This document shows positions 51,370 to 63,439 of a stretch of DNA of 64,000 nt, piece after piece. Source of the stretch: Malania oleifera. Taxonomy: Eukaryota; Streptophyta; Magnoliopsida; Santalales; Ximeniaceae. Below the pieces are notes generated by a model. The model did no database searches. It worked only from the letters and a program-made list of their open reading frames with translations, and was not told the DNA's origin. The stretch lies in the NCBI RefSeq assembly GCF_029873635.1, contig NC_080422.1, positions 3,700,001 through 3,764,000 of the forward strand, given 5' to 3'. Made by a program: the position numbers and the translations under genes. Position 1 is the stretch's first letter; every line of letters begins with the position of its first letter.

Positions 51370-52790
51370 ATTTCATTTTGATTAAGCCGACCTCCAAGGA
51401 GTGACTGAATTGCAATGGTCTCCGAGCACTCGCTAAGATTAGATCTTTCTTAAGCATCAAACATGGAATTAAGGATCCTAATAGAGAAAGACATTCGTAT
51501 TGATATTAACTTAATGAGTATTGATGACAACAACCCATTAGCAGTTCTTTAAGGCTACTAACCTTTTTCTCTAAGTCATGTTCAACTGCACAGAACGGTA
51601 CCAGAACCAACAAGTTTCAAATCAGTCGAAGCAACTCGTGACATGACCAAAAGCACAGCCACTCAAAGCATTTCATGGACTCTACACAATATACATGTGG
51701 TCTAAAGGATGAGTGTGAAATTGAGAGAGACTATTTTGTAAATCCCTTGTATATGGAGTGATTCAAAATTAAAAGCAAGAAATGGGCATATCACACACAC
51801 ACAACATAAACAAGTAAAGCTATTAAAAGTGTCTAAAGAAACCCTCAAACGAAGACCTTCTTAGAACTTAAAAGAAAATTTTCTAAGAAGTAAGAAGGGA
51901 CTCGTCGACAAACACAGGGCTTGGTCGATAAGTGTAACACAGACCTTCGTCGACGAACACAGGGTTCTCGTCGACGAAAAGAAACCGAGAGGCACCTGAA
52001 TTCAGAACCAGCATCTCGTTGATGAACACAGGGCTTCGTCGACGAATATATTTAAGAGCTCGTCGACGAAAATAAACCGAGACCTATCTGAATTCAGAAC
52101 CAGCAACTCGTCAATGAACATAGGGCTTCGTCGACGAATTGATTGAAGAACTCGTCAACGAAGTATGGACCTTGTTGACAAATGTCGGGCTGCAGGGTTC
52201 ATTAAATGCCGTAGAACGGCTAGTTTGACCCTTGTCTTGCATCAATAAATGTCCAACGGTTCTCCAGCGACCAGCTCGCCCATTTGATATTTAAATAAGG
52301 GTTATTGCATTTACTTCACACTAAGAAAGTTCATTTTGCATCTAGATCATTTATTTGTGCTTTCATTTTAGGGTTTGCTCATACACTCACTTGCCCTCTT
52401 CTTGCTGCTCTTACTTTTGTTTCTACTCCATTGAAAAGAGGACATAGTGTGAGAATATTATTGTGATACTCAGTTCAAAGGGAGCATTTAAATTCACATC
52501 CACTTCTCATCAACTTCTTATAAAGAAAGGCCCTTTGTGAGCCATTGTAGGGTATCTCTAAGTTGGTATGCACAATAGGAGCCATTGTGTACAGGTTTAT
52601 ATCAGTAAATTAATTGATAACACATGAAATAAAGCCTAAAGACCCAGAAGATCTGTCTTGGGTTGAAATTCATATTATGTTTATCATTGGGTTTGTAATA
52701 GTAATTAAGTCTTATGGCTTGTAATAATTGCATGCATCACCTGCACGATCTAATAGGTAAGCTCTAACCAACTCAAAATAAAAATTACCT
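51370..52790 (+). mobile_element. Copia-like LTR stretch with a TCGTCGACGA array
   Basis: The sequence has GTATTGATGACAACAA near 51520, a palindrome array (51901-52172), then a TATA-like TATTTAAATAAG near 52287 and a leader with CTCTTCTTGC. The layout is that of an LTR promoter. Ends and target duplication were not found, and the copia likeness is general. It has no coding sequence. Confidence 0.4.
51901..52172. repeat. TCGTCGACGA palindrome array
   Basis: About ten sites such as TTCGTCGACGAACACAGGG are arranged as in the Ty3-like LTRs, including the ACACAGGG spacer, although the surrounding sequence is different. Confidence 0.85.
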
Positions 52791-52799
52791 TAGACAGAC

Positions 52800-54852
52800 C
52801 TTAGGGAATACCCCTTTGGTCGACCGACACTGGACTTTTTCAGTGTCTTCAAAATTGGACCCTAAGTGACCTTAGGACACTCACTTTTGCATTTGCATGC
52901 ATTAGGCACTTGAATAGGGTTTGTATATTTTGAAATGGGACTGAAATGCACACTTGGTGTACTTTCGGTTGATCGGCCAAGATTGTTCATTTTTGGCCTG
53001 GCCAACCAAACCAAACTTGGGTTAACTGTTGACCAAGGCCCTAATCGACCGAACTAGAGTAGTTCAAAAGTTTTGGTCGACCGAAACCCTCTATGGTCAA
53101 CATTTTGACCACCTGGTCAACCGAACCAGGTAGTTCAAAAAGCCCTGGTCGACCGAAACTTCCCTGAGTCAAAAGTTTGACCATCTGGTCGACCGACCCT
53201 TTTTGTACTCCAACTACCTGGTCGACCGGAGGGTCCTCAGGAAAATTCCCAGCGGTCTGGTCGACCGATCCAACCAGTTCAAAATGGCCTGGTCGACCGA
53301 ACCTCGAAAAATTGAGAAATCGCCCTCTCCTGGTCGACCGAACCTTCAGTTCAAAAGTCCCCTGGTTGACCGAACCATATAAGACTTGGTCGACCGAACT
53401 TGTTCTGGTCGACCGGACCTCTTGGGTTGCCCTGATTTTTACCACATTTAAACTTATTTTTATCAGGATTAAAATATTCAAAACATCATTAATCTTTTCT
53501 AATATTCCCAATTATATCCCTAACGGTTATATTTTAGGGATGCTCTATTTATACCCCTTCATTTGGGAAGATTAGTAACTTGATTAGCCTACTTGATTAA
53601 AAATTCTCTCTCAAGTTTAAATATCCATAATACTCATATCTAAGCCCCATTCACTCATACTTACTTGCTACTATTGTCTAAACCCTCTGTAAGTCGATTG
53701 AGTGTTTGTTTTGAAAAGGTTTGCTCTTCTTGTTCTATTTGGTTGACACGATTTTCTTAAGAGCCAAACCTAAGGATTCTTAGGGGACTTTCTTGATAAG
53801 TCTATCCTAAGAAGACCTTGATAGATCTTCTAAACTTGCACCTTCATTACGATATCTTGAGAAGACTGTATTTGTTCTTAGTTGTAAAATATTTTCAAAA
53901 TACTTTCAAATATCTATCGTGTTTTATCTTGATAAATATTTAAAGAGATATTTGTTTGTGTGAGAAAAATCTTTATTGCTATATTCATTGATTTATATCT
54001 TTAGTTGAATACAAAAGATTAATCTCATTTTGCAAACTAAATCCATATACTACTTGAGCTTCATATACATACATGTATTGAGAAAACTTGTTGATTGAAA
54101 TATATAAAGTGTAGTTAATATCTTTGCTTAAGCATTTAGATTGAATATCTAGTGATACAAAGATCATATAGGTTTGCACTCTCACGCACCAATTACATCG
54201 ATAGTAAATCTATTTGAGAATAGACATCTTAAGACCACATTGAGCTTACATATTATATCATTTGTGGTGTATGTTATTGCACGCATCTGGGTACATATCT
54301 GCTTTACACGAAAGCACAATCATTGTACCATCTGATTATATACACACTTGTTGTATATCCAAGCACGGGCCTGAAAAGGGAGACTAGCCCTCGAATAGTC
54401 CCGGATTGGTTTAGATCCGGATAGGAAAGTTAGGTGCGTCGTCCTGTTAAGGTGTGTAGGTTGAGGTCAGCCCCGCTAATTGACCTAGTTAAGGTTGAGG
54501 TCAGTCCTGTGTTAATTTGACCTGGTTGTAAACGGTGTCGCTCCACCCTTAAGTGAGCTATTAGTGGAATCCTCCGGCTTGTGAGCTAGAGGCGGGGACG
54601 TAGGCATAGTTGGCTGAACCCCGATAACATATCGTGTGTTTGTTTATATTTCTGCAGTTTATACTTACCGCACATGTATGTTATGGGTGAATGATGTGTA
54701 TGACTTAATTTCCACATTATACTTATCTACGCATTTGGAAATTGTATAGACTGACCCTAGGTTGTATATTTATTGTTGTTAGATAAATTAACCTAAGTGA
54801 AAAAGTTTTAAATTCCAATTCACTCCCCCTCTTGGGAATACGCCAATTCTAA
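52800..54852 (+). mobile_element. Copia-like LTR with a TGGTCGACCGA array
   Basis: A palindrome array (53041-53421) is followed by TATA-like CTCTATTTATACC near 53543, a long leader, then GAGGCGGGGACGTAGGC near 54589 and CAATTCACTCCCCCTCTTGG near 54819, phrases common near the ends of long copia LTRs. Both ends are uncertain. It has no coding sequence. Confidence 0.5.
53041..53421. repeat. TGGTCGACCGA palindrome array
   Basis: About fourteen copies of CTGGTCGACCGAAC or close variants lie in 380 bp; the core GGTCGACC is self-complementary. Isolated further copies lie near 52818 and, diverged, near 52970. Sites are often paired with AGTTCAAAA. Confidence 0.92.
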
Positions 54853-55052
54853 TAGAAAACAATAAAGCTTAAAATTATGTGTGCCAAATGTCTTAATTAC
54901 TATTAGTTGAACTCAAAAGGGTATATATAAATTTCACAATCAAAAAGATGATTTTTGCCCATTGTAATGCGGTAGTCGCAACAATTGGTTGACCTATCAA
55001 AGGGTTCGATAGACTGTTCCTGACAGTTTTGTCGAGAATAATCTTCTTCCAT
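54853..55052 (+). repeat. 200-bp direct repeat, copy B
   Basis: This is the partner of 48117-48316. It starts exactly where the copia-like LTR stretch ends. Confidence 0.9.
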
Positions 55053-55435
55053 ATATAGTTTTCTTAATTTTTAATTATATTAAAATAATTTTTTATTTTT
55101 TATAATATTTAATAAAGAAAAGAAATATAAGAGAAATTGAGTTTTTATTTTTAATTATTTTCCTTTTCGCAAGTAAAATCTTTGATCCAAACAAACCATT
55201 CATATATTCATCTATTGATCTTCAAGCTTAAGTGAATACTCCATTAATAAAATATAAACAATATTAGATATGTCATAACTAATAGTGACAACTTTTTTAT
55301 CGTAAAGGGCAACCCGATGCACAAAGTTCCTTCATATATGAAGTTTGGAAAAAGGATAGACCACGATGGGTTTATAGCATGTATCCTTACCTTAATTTTT
55401 TGTAAAAGATTGCATCTATGTTTCAAACTCGTGAC
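55053..55435. other. AT-rich intergenic DNA, no gene seen
   Basis: I see nothing that I can name. Confidence 0.5.
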
Positions 55436-55906
55436 TAGGGATGAACATTATTCGATTAAAACCGAATTAATCGAGTAAATTCGATCGGTTCAGTTCAGTT
55501 TTCATTTTCATTGAATTTCAATTTTCGATTTTCAGTTTGATTTTTAGGTTCAGTTAATTCGATTAATTGAATTAACCGAATAGTATAAATTAATAATAAA
55601 TAATTATATAAATTAAAATTTTAAAATATTTTATGTTATATATATATAAATATATACTAAAATTTTATTTATTTTTTATGTATTTATATATACTAAAATT
55701 TTATATATACTATTTATATTATTTATATTTTAGATATATTAAAATATTAAATTGGTTAAAATTGATTAACTGAATTTAATCGAAATTCGGTTCGATAAAT
55801 TTTGAGTTTGGTTAAATATGAAATTTCAATCAATTTAATGAATGAGCTTTTTTAATCGAAATTTTTCAGTTAATTGAATTCACCGAACCAACTGAATGCA
55901 CCCTTA
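55436..55906. mobile_element. MITE with long AT-rich inverted ends
   Basis: The left end TAGGGATGAACATTATTCG and right end CAACTGAATGCACCCTTA are diverged inverted repeats. The interior is full of AACCGAATTAA and TTCGGTT words on both strands, a common type of plant MITE. It has no coding sequence. Confidence 0.6.
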
Positions 55907-56320
55907 CCCAGACCTTTAAGTCACACAGCAACATGAATTTTACAAATATTACCTAACCATAAATATAATGTATAAGGATAGGGAATAAGATATTTTAATT
56001 AAATTATAAATAAAAATTAAAAATTAAAAAATTGATAATTTACTTTAAAATAGAGTAAGAAATTTTATATCTAATGAGTGAATAATTTATAATTTACCTC
56101 CAACTAATAGTAACTTATTTTTATTTGTGTTTATTTGTTAAGATTGTATCTATACAAATCTAAAATTTTATTAAAAATGCCATTAATTTACCTTATTTAC
56201 ACAGTAAATTCTATGACAAATGACAATTCGTAGGAAATCTATTTAGAAAATAGTAGGCATAAAAATAATCAATTAAATCAAAATATAAATAAAGATAAGA
56301 AGTAAAGAGATAATTAATTT
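55907..56320. other. AT-rich intergenic DNA, no gene seen
   Basis: I see no frame or repeat structure. Confidence 0.5.
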
Positions 56321-56339
56321 TATTAAAAAATCAAAACAG

Positions 56340-56879
56340 AACAATTTTAATTTTTTTAAAAGAAAAAAAAATTAGCTCCTCAAATGTCTCTTCAGATCCG
56401 CATGAGCTCCATCCGATGGAGCTTCGGAATTTGGAACGACGACAAGATAGCTGAAGAAAGCCATCGGAGAAATTCATCATCGGAGCTGTTCTTAGTTTCA
56501 TAAAAAGCCAAACCAAGAGATTTTCCGGTCCCCAATACTGTTCTAATCAAAACAAAAAAAAATATTGAAACCCTAACCCTAGCTTTGGAACATCGAGCAT
56601 CGAAGATTTCTTAGATCCGCAAATCTTAGGGAGCAAACGCCCAACAAGAGGTACAAACCCAAAAAAAAAATAGAGTAAAACATAGAGACCCCCCCGCCCC
56701 CCCCCAAAAACCCCACGAAGGAGCAGACACAGAACAACTGGTTTCTAAAGAACAGCTTTGAAGGACAAATGGCGTTGAAACGTCAAACCTATCTCTCTCT
56801 CTCTCTCTCTAGGACAGAGGAGTGATCTGATACGGTACCTTCTCCGTGAGCTCTCTCCTTAACTCAGAGATAGAGAGAG

Positions 56880-56943
<64 letters not shown>

Positions 56944-57065
56944 CAGCGGGAGGAGGCGGCGCTGGAGATGGAGTCTTGGAGAGTCGGAGACAGCTTGGTC
57001 CGATGGAGAGTGAGAGTCTCTGCAATTTTGAAGATCTCAACGAGGAAGGGAAAGCCCTAGCATTC
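56340..57065 (-). other. Possible transcribed region of unknown kind
   Basis: The base composition rises here. The stretch holds a telo-box-like AAACCCTAACCC (56568), a (GA)n tract (56880-56939), and on the minus strand short open frames, for instance a 30-codon one starting MAFFSYLVVVPNSEAPS near 56465. Upstream lie clustered TGGGCC/T sites. This could be the 5' part of a host gene, a noncoding RNA or a pseudogene. I recognise no protein family. Confidence 0.25.
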
Positions 57066-57079
57066 AAGAGAAGTGAGGT

Positions 57080-57180
57080 TGTGGGCCTTGTGGGCTGTAG
57101 GAAATTGGGAATCGCGGTCAGGCCCAGCCCATTGCCTTATATTTAGTTTATTAGATTTGCGGCCCAGCCCATTGCATGTT
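57080..57180. promoter_or_regulatory. Cluster of site II (TGGGCC/T) motifs
   Basis: GTGGGCCTTGTGGGCTG and two copies of GGCCCAGCCCATTGC lie within 100 bp. TGGGCC/T motifs together with a telo-box are typical of plant housekeeping promoters bound by TCP factors. That this is a live promoter is inferred. Confidence 0.45.
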
Positions 57181-57570
57181 AGATTTTTTACCCTTTTCAA
57201 TTTGAACCAATAATTTGATGGGGAACAAACACTCGTGTAATTTCAAATTAATTTATATTATAAATACTTTGCATTGACAACCTATAAATAAAGAAAATAT
57301 TTAAAACAATTGAACGTACATAATACTTAACATACCGTTAGAAAAGCATATTGAATCAAAGGATTTATAGATCAATTAGATAACTAAATGAGTGTATTAC
57401 AATCTATATCTAAGTCAATTAAATAGCATATTAATGGCGATTCAGATCAAATAATACATAACAGATGACAGATAATCTGTCATTCCTAAGAATGATCTTT
57501 TAACTATTCAATTGATAATTTATTTAGTAAATAAATAAAAAGAGATTAGTAAAAGTTTTAACGTCTAATT

Positions 57571-58113
57571 CAACTGCCCCTCTACTTGATCCGCCATTTT
57601 TATTTTTTCACATTTTTCTCATTAAGTGCATTCAAATTATATCGTGTTAGGTTGCACACCAAACCTGTAATTGAATCCAAACTTAAAAAGAAATGAAAAT
57701 AACAACAAGTCCAAACATTGTTGAAAGCTCTTTTTTTTTTTTTTTCAGAAGAGTTTTGATTCAGATTAACCAGGTTAAATAGATTGAATAGTTCTTCAAG
57801 CATGGCCATTAAAAATAGACATTTCATTAATCAAATATAATAAGAAGAGAGTTCGAGGGTCTCAATCCCTAATTCAACCCCTCCCATCAATTCTACAAAT
57901 TATTTTTTTTCACATTTTTGCCATTGAGTGTAGGTCTTTGCTCACACTAAACATGCAATCAATCCATATAAACTTGCAAAGAAATTCATCCATCAACTAA
58001 CCCAATTGGAAGGTAGTTTTATGGACATTTGGTCTAGATTAATCAGGTCAATTAGACTACACATTCTTTGAACCAGCCAACTAAAAATACACATTTAATA
58101 ACCAAATATATAA
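57571..58113. repeat. Two diverged tandem units of about 250 bp
   Basis: The first (57571-57829) and second (57878-58113) units share, in order, AACCCCTC-type, TTTTTTTCACATTTTT, AACCTGTAAT/AACATGCAAT, GATTAACCAGGT/TTAATCAGGT and AATAGACATTTCATTAA/AATACACATTTAATAA. Nothing coding is seen. Confidence 0.55.
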
Positions 58114-58229
58114 CCTTAAGATTTTACAATAATATTTATACAGTAATATGATTAATCAAGAAATTACTAGGCTCATTAGGTGTCTACACCGACAATAATA
58201 TAATTTTATCGTCTATACAAAAAATGAAA

Positions 58230-58547
58230 GGCAAAAGATGCTAATGTCTCTTGACGTTTGGCAAAAAGATAAGAACATTCTCTGAAGTTTCAAAAATTTC
58301 AAAGTTATCTCCTGAAATTTCAAAAATGTCACAAATTTCTCCTAAGATTTATCAAGAAAGTACAAACTTTTCTTTGTATTTTACAAAAAGACATATCTTT
58401 TAAGGGTAGGTATGTGTCTTTTTAAAAAACCTGGTGATAGATCTCTATCATTTTTAAAACATCAAGAAAGATAAATAGAATTTATGAAATCGACGGTGAG
58501 GTGCCTATTTTTTTACCAAAACTCAGAGAAAGTAAGTGTTTTCTATC
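58230..58547. mobile_element. MITE-like element, family member 1
   Basis: The left end GCAAAAGATGCTAATGTCTC and right end AGAAAGTAAGTGTTTTCTAT are diverged inverted repeats. The interior has CTGAAATTTCAAAAAT words. It resembles 59887-60195. Confidence 0.45.
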
Positions 58548-58906
58548 CAAAAAATAATTTTAATTCTCTACTACAATTAGACAATTTAAATACGGACATA
58601 TAATAAAATAGACATCCAATTAAACAAAAAAATATCAAAGGGCGTGAACTCATAATAATATGGACCCATACGACAAGTGTTCAATAGGTGCAACAAATTG
58701 AGGCCCACATTACTATACCCATTGAACACATGCCACGTTAACCAATGACACCAAAGCACTAACGTATTTTTGAAAAAAAAGAACCAAAACATTAAGATTT
58801 TACCATAATGTCTCATATTATTGCATCCACTCAACACCTGTCACATGAGCCAATGACAAGACTAAGATTTTATCATATTGTTTGAACATAATTTTCTTTT
58901 AAATTG

Positions 58907-58941
<35 letters not shown>

Positions 58942-59886
58942 GTCATTTGGTGGGTCCCACAGACTAGGCAACGGTTAAGAGTCACCGTTGTATTGTGTTG
59001 AGGTACATGCACCGACAAACATACCTAAGAAATTTTCCTGAATCAGAGCCGTCCAAAGACAGCTAGGATAGATCTGGTGGTGGACCCCAGTTTGTGCTGT
59101 TGCGTTGTACCTGATTATTTGGTCCGTCCGCCCATGTCGATTGCGGGCTCCACATCAAAATCCACCTTGGCGTTTGCCCATTGGCCCTACTCCTAATCCT
59201 AGGTTAGCTTTTATTTTAACATTTCTCACCATTAATCTTTCCAAATATGACAACTAATGAATACTATTTCCAGTGAATTAGTAAATAATTTGACTATTCA
59301 GCTTTAAAAATAATTTACTTTTTTTAATTTTATAAAAAATTATAAATAAATAAAAACTCACCGTAAAATATTTTTACTATTTTTTTTTTATGTAAATATA
59401 AAAGTAACATTTTGTGTTTTTTTTTTGGAAATACTAAAATTTATTTTCCGTAATTGAATAGATCCGTAATAACCTTCTTCTACTTGTAAAAAATAATTTA
59501 TTTTATTCAAAATTTATAAAATGAAATTTCAAATATGTCATCTGAAAATGTTTTTTCTTTATTTTTTATATTTTCCATGTAAATAAAAAATAATATTTTT
59601 TGTTATTTTTTAAGAAAATAAAATTCATTTTTCATTACTAAATAGTATATCATTAATTACCTTCTTTTACTTGTATCATCTTCTTTATAACTTCAATTCA
59701 AATTTATCAAAAAAAAATCTCTTTAATTCAACAAAAAAGCTACCATCTATTTTTCATCACGCACTACTCAACTCATTAACTTAGATTTAAGACAAGGTGA
59801 TTAGTATGTTATCATTTTAGTGAACATCTGGATCTCTTCGATACGAATGAGTGTAGCATTAAACACAATTGCTTGTGATTAATTTG
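58548..59886. other. Intergenic DNA with a (GT)n microsatellite
   Basis: (GT)n lies at 58908-58940. Short similar phrases recur (CCATTGAACACATGCCACGT near 58717, CCACTCAACACCTGTCACAT near 58827). I see no gene. Confidence 0.5.
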
Positions 59887-60195
59887 GGTAAATGATACTG
59901 ATCTCTAGTGAGGTTCGTTAAAAAAACAAGGACCTCCTATGAGGAGTTAAAATTTTAGAAACCTTTCCTGAGATTTTGAAACTTTCATATACCTTCCTTG
60001 ACATTTGATTTCTGAGATACTTATACCCCTCAAAAAATTATCTTTTTACCAAATGTAAAGAGAGGTATGCGTTTTTTTGACAAAACCTTTGTGAAAATTT
60101 TGAAATCTTAGAGAAGTTCCTAAGATTTTTAAAACCTAAATGAAGGTCGTGGTTTTTTTTCCCAAAACTTAAGGGAGATCAGTGTCTTTTTACCT
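59887..60195. mobile_element. MITE-like element, family member 2
   Basis: The left end GGTAAATGATACTGATCTCT and the right end GGAGATCAGTGTCTTTTTAC are inverted repeats of about 20 bp with few mismatches. The interior alternates AAATTTTGAAATCTTA-like words, as in 58230-58547. Confidence 0.55.
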
Positions 60196-62980
60196 TTGTA
60201 ATTTTGGGGAAATTATACAGAGGACCTCCCCCTCCACGTGTTGTTGTGTTTGTATTTTGAATGTTGACATGTGACAAATTAGTCCTGCATTCATTAATAT
60301 CAAAGAGGGACTCATTTTCAATAAGTGTATAATTTAAAAAATAAACACATGGACACATGAAGAGGAAGGTACCCAGTATAATTTCTTGTACTTTTGTCAG
60401 GTTATGATTGTTTATCATATTTTGTTTTTCATTTGTAACCAAAAAAGTAAAATGCATGGAAACCCACTAAAGAATTATTCAATGTTATCAAGTTAATCCT
60501 CAATCATAATACTTACAATTAATTGCTATTAAATTAATTTTTTTAATCATAATTACAACTGCATAATATGTTTAAGAATAATGCTTTTATATTGTTTGAT
60601 TTTATCGCAAAAGAGAATAATCATTGAAAGAGAAAAAAACTAATCTACTAAAAGTTAAAACTTCATCTTATGAAAAAATGAAGCTAGTAAAAATGTTATT
60701 TTACCTCTATAAAACTTTTTGCTAATAATTGAATACACCACTTGAATATCTAAAGTATATCCTTCGTATTAAGATTCCTTTGAAATTCAAAACATAAAAA
60801 TAAAATTAAAAAAAATATTAAAAAATTCACATCTACATGTTTGTTTATCAAGAAAAGTAAAAAAGAAAATAAAAAATATATCAAATTTATGAACAAAATT
60901 TTTTATTTTACACATCATTAATATTTAATTTTTCTTAATTTTTAATCATTCTAAACTAAACTTTCATTTTTATGATATTAAATAAATAAATAAAATTATA
61001 TAAAAAAAATACTCTTATTTTCCTTTCTCTTTTTCGCGTCATCCAAACGGATCCTAATATTCTATGCTACCACAAAGTACGTGATGATTTTAGAACAAAC
61101 ATACCTCAACCTCTCCATTAACTTCCCCTGTTGCTGTAAGCAGGGGAAACAGAGTAGGTTCATTGATTGCACTGAGCTTTCCTTGCTTTAAATGTGTTAT
61201 CCCACCATTCCAAGAATTTCTCACATTTTACTTTCTAGTCAAATGCACTCTTGAAGACTGCTCAGCTGCTCCTTTCCATATTAATGTCTGAAATTAAATT
61301 TTGAATGTATAAAAATATTAAATACAACTAATGGGATAAGGTCGTATTCCCCTCAGTGTACTAGTCTCTGTTCTACAATTAATTTCTCATTTAACAAGAA
61401 AATACAAAACAATAATGAGTTCCATATGCACAAATTTTGATGTTGCGAGAATCTATAAGGTCACCATCTTAGGTCAGGGGAATCAATTAATTTCTCATTT
61501 GAATATGGTCTTTTTTAATGCTTAAACTAGCAAATGAGCAATTGAGGAACTAAGCAAAAGAAATTAAATCACACATTTTTCATTTGATTCTGTTTTATTG
61601 TACCTAAGTTTAATTTACTTTAAATCTTGTTGTTTAATTCATGCGAGATCTTTTTTATTTGGTTTATTTATCTACTTTGCAATTGGGTACTTTGAAGTTC
61701 GGTCATAATAGTTATGCCAGAATGTGTCGGGTCAATATTCGCTTATAACTCGATTTCATATTTACTCTGCTTAATTATTGACCTCATCATTTATTGAGTC
61801 CAAATTCATTGCATATTTTGCTCAATTGTTTAAGGTCAATATTGTGCACTTAGTGTATCAAACTAAATTTACCCACCTTAAATTCAAAACTCAAAATTTT
61901 GATTTTTAACAAAGAAGAGTAAAAGACCGAAGAAAAACAAGGTCCATTAAGGTGGATTCCACAAAGGGGTTAAAGTGAAAGATGCTCTGTTCAGTTCACT
62001 GAGTTCAATGAGAAGATCAGTTTCACTTCTTGAGATCAATAATAAAGACAAAGTTTCTATTTCTCACTATTCCTCAATTGTCACATGTCCTAATATGTGT
62101 ACAGCAAACCTACTGCTGTAAAGTTTAAAGTTTAAAAGAGTCTTCTACAATCAACTCTCTCTCCTCTTAAAATATAATTTTTTTATTAAAACATGTAGTA
62201 GAAAACATTGAACCTCCCGATTGGGATAGAGTAACCCATTTGGCCTTTTTTCATGAAAATAATATTAAGCATGTCAAATTTTAACAAGTAAACAATCAAT
62301 TTAGTGAAAAAATGGGTGTGTGAAGGGGGGGAGGGGAAAATATGACATGAAAGAAGAAGGGTTTTGAGTTCTTTGGCATTTTACATGGGAGCATGGTAGA
62401 GAAGAGGGGGACTAGCAAGCAACCATTAATTTTGTAATGTTTTTAAATTTTTATGTGTCGCATATAATAGGAAAAAAGAAGTATTGAATCCTTTTAATTC
62501 GAACCTCTTTCTCTATATATATTTATATAAATAAATTTACATTTTATGAATAAACAATTTTTGCTTAAAAAATTAACATGAAAAAGATGGGTTTTTTCTT
62601 CACTCATGAATCATGAAACTAAAAATGAATAGCTAAACCCTAGTAATTCAAATCTTACTTCGAAAAAAATAAAAGGGGGAAAAACCCATCTCAAATTTCT
62701 GCATCCAAACTGCAACAGAAGGCTATAACTCCAAATCACTCAAAAAAATAAATAAAAAATAAAAAAGGAACCCATATCAAATGTCATGAAGAAACATTTT
62801 TAGTTTTAAGAAATCTAAATTGAAAAGCTGAATAAGGCCAATTACTCCTATAATTCCAGTCTCTCCAAATTTTTTTTCAAAAAGGGGAAAACCCAGTTCA
62901 AATTAATGCAGCAGAAACCTAGCTAGAGCCCTCTGCCCTCATCATCTCTGTCTACAAAGGCTAGATGGTCCCTCCCTTGT
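60196..62980. other. Long AT-rich intergenic stretch, no gene seen
   Basis: I see only short frames and A/T runs on both strands. Part of it may be promoter of the gene at 63293. Confidence 0.5.
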
Positions 62981-63028
62981 TGTCTTATAGGCAATAAAAA
63001 TCCAAGAAACAGAGCCACTTAATCTGGT

Positions 63029-63250
63029 TTGGTTCAGGGGACAATTAACCTGGAAGCAGGGGACCGGCCCCCTGCTGAACTGCATACGTATGGTTTTGTC
63101 CAGTCTTTGGACCTTTACTACCTTTTTTTTTTTTTCACCAGCAATTCACAGACTTCAAAGAAAACTGAAGCCAATCTCTGCCCACCCAGCAGTAACCCCC
63201 CACTCCCCAAGCCTTATAATGTGATAGAGACAATGGCATGCACCAACTGA
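63029..63250 (+). other. Upstream open frame before the DVL/RTFL gene
   Basis: A 73-codon frame starting at 63029 ends with TGA at 63248-63250, in the same frame as the DVL/RTFL ORF but separated from its ATG by 42 nt without another ATG. It looks like leader sequence; no family is recognised. Confidence 0.3.
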
Positions 63251-63292
63251 GTTTGCTACAGAAAAAGGAAGAGAAACAGAGCAAGTTTATTC

Positions 63293-63439
63293 ATGGGGTT
63301 CTCTGTTTTCTCCCTGCGGAAGAAGCAGGACAAGGATAGTGAAGCAAAGGCCAAGGCTTTGAAGGAGAAGAAGGCTAAGCTGTACATAATCCAGCGGTGC
63401 GTCCTCATGCTTCTCTGCTGGAAGGAGCGTAGAGATTAG
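63293..63439 (+). CDS. DVL/RTFL (ROTUNDIFOLIA-like) small polypeptide, 48 residues
   Basis: The single-exon frame starts at the first ATG after an in-frame stop (63248) and ends at TAG. The N-terminal half is basic and lysine-rich (MGFSVFSLRKKQDKDSE, then AKALKEKKAK). Residues 29-43, KLYIIQRCVLMLLCW, match the conserved RTF domain of the plant DVL/RTFL family (typical form LYIIRRCVSMLLCW), including the Cys and the MLLCW end. Family members are plasma-membrane-associated plant peptides whose overexpression restrains polar cell proliferation and alters leaf and fruit shape. Length is within the usual range of about 40-150 residues. Gln in QRC replaces the commoner Arg. I do not assign a member number. 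Confidence 0.88.
   Translation: MGFSVFSLRKKQDKDSEAKAKALKEKKAKLYIIQRCVLMLLCWKERRD

Noticed and set aside
53041-53511. A 156-codon minus-strand frame rich in SVDQ and RPG repeats
   Set aside because: It is the translation of the TGGTCGACCGA array. The repeat explains the open frame on both strands, so it is not a gene.
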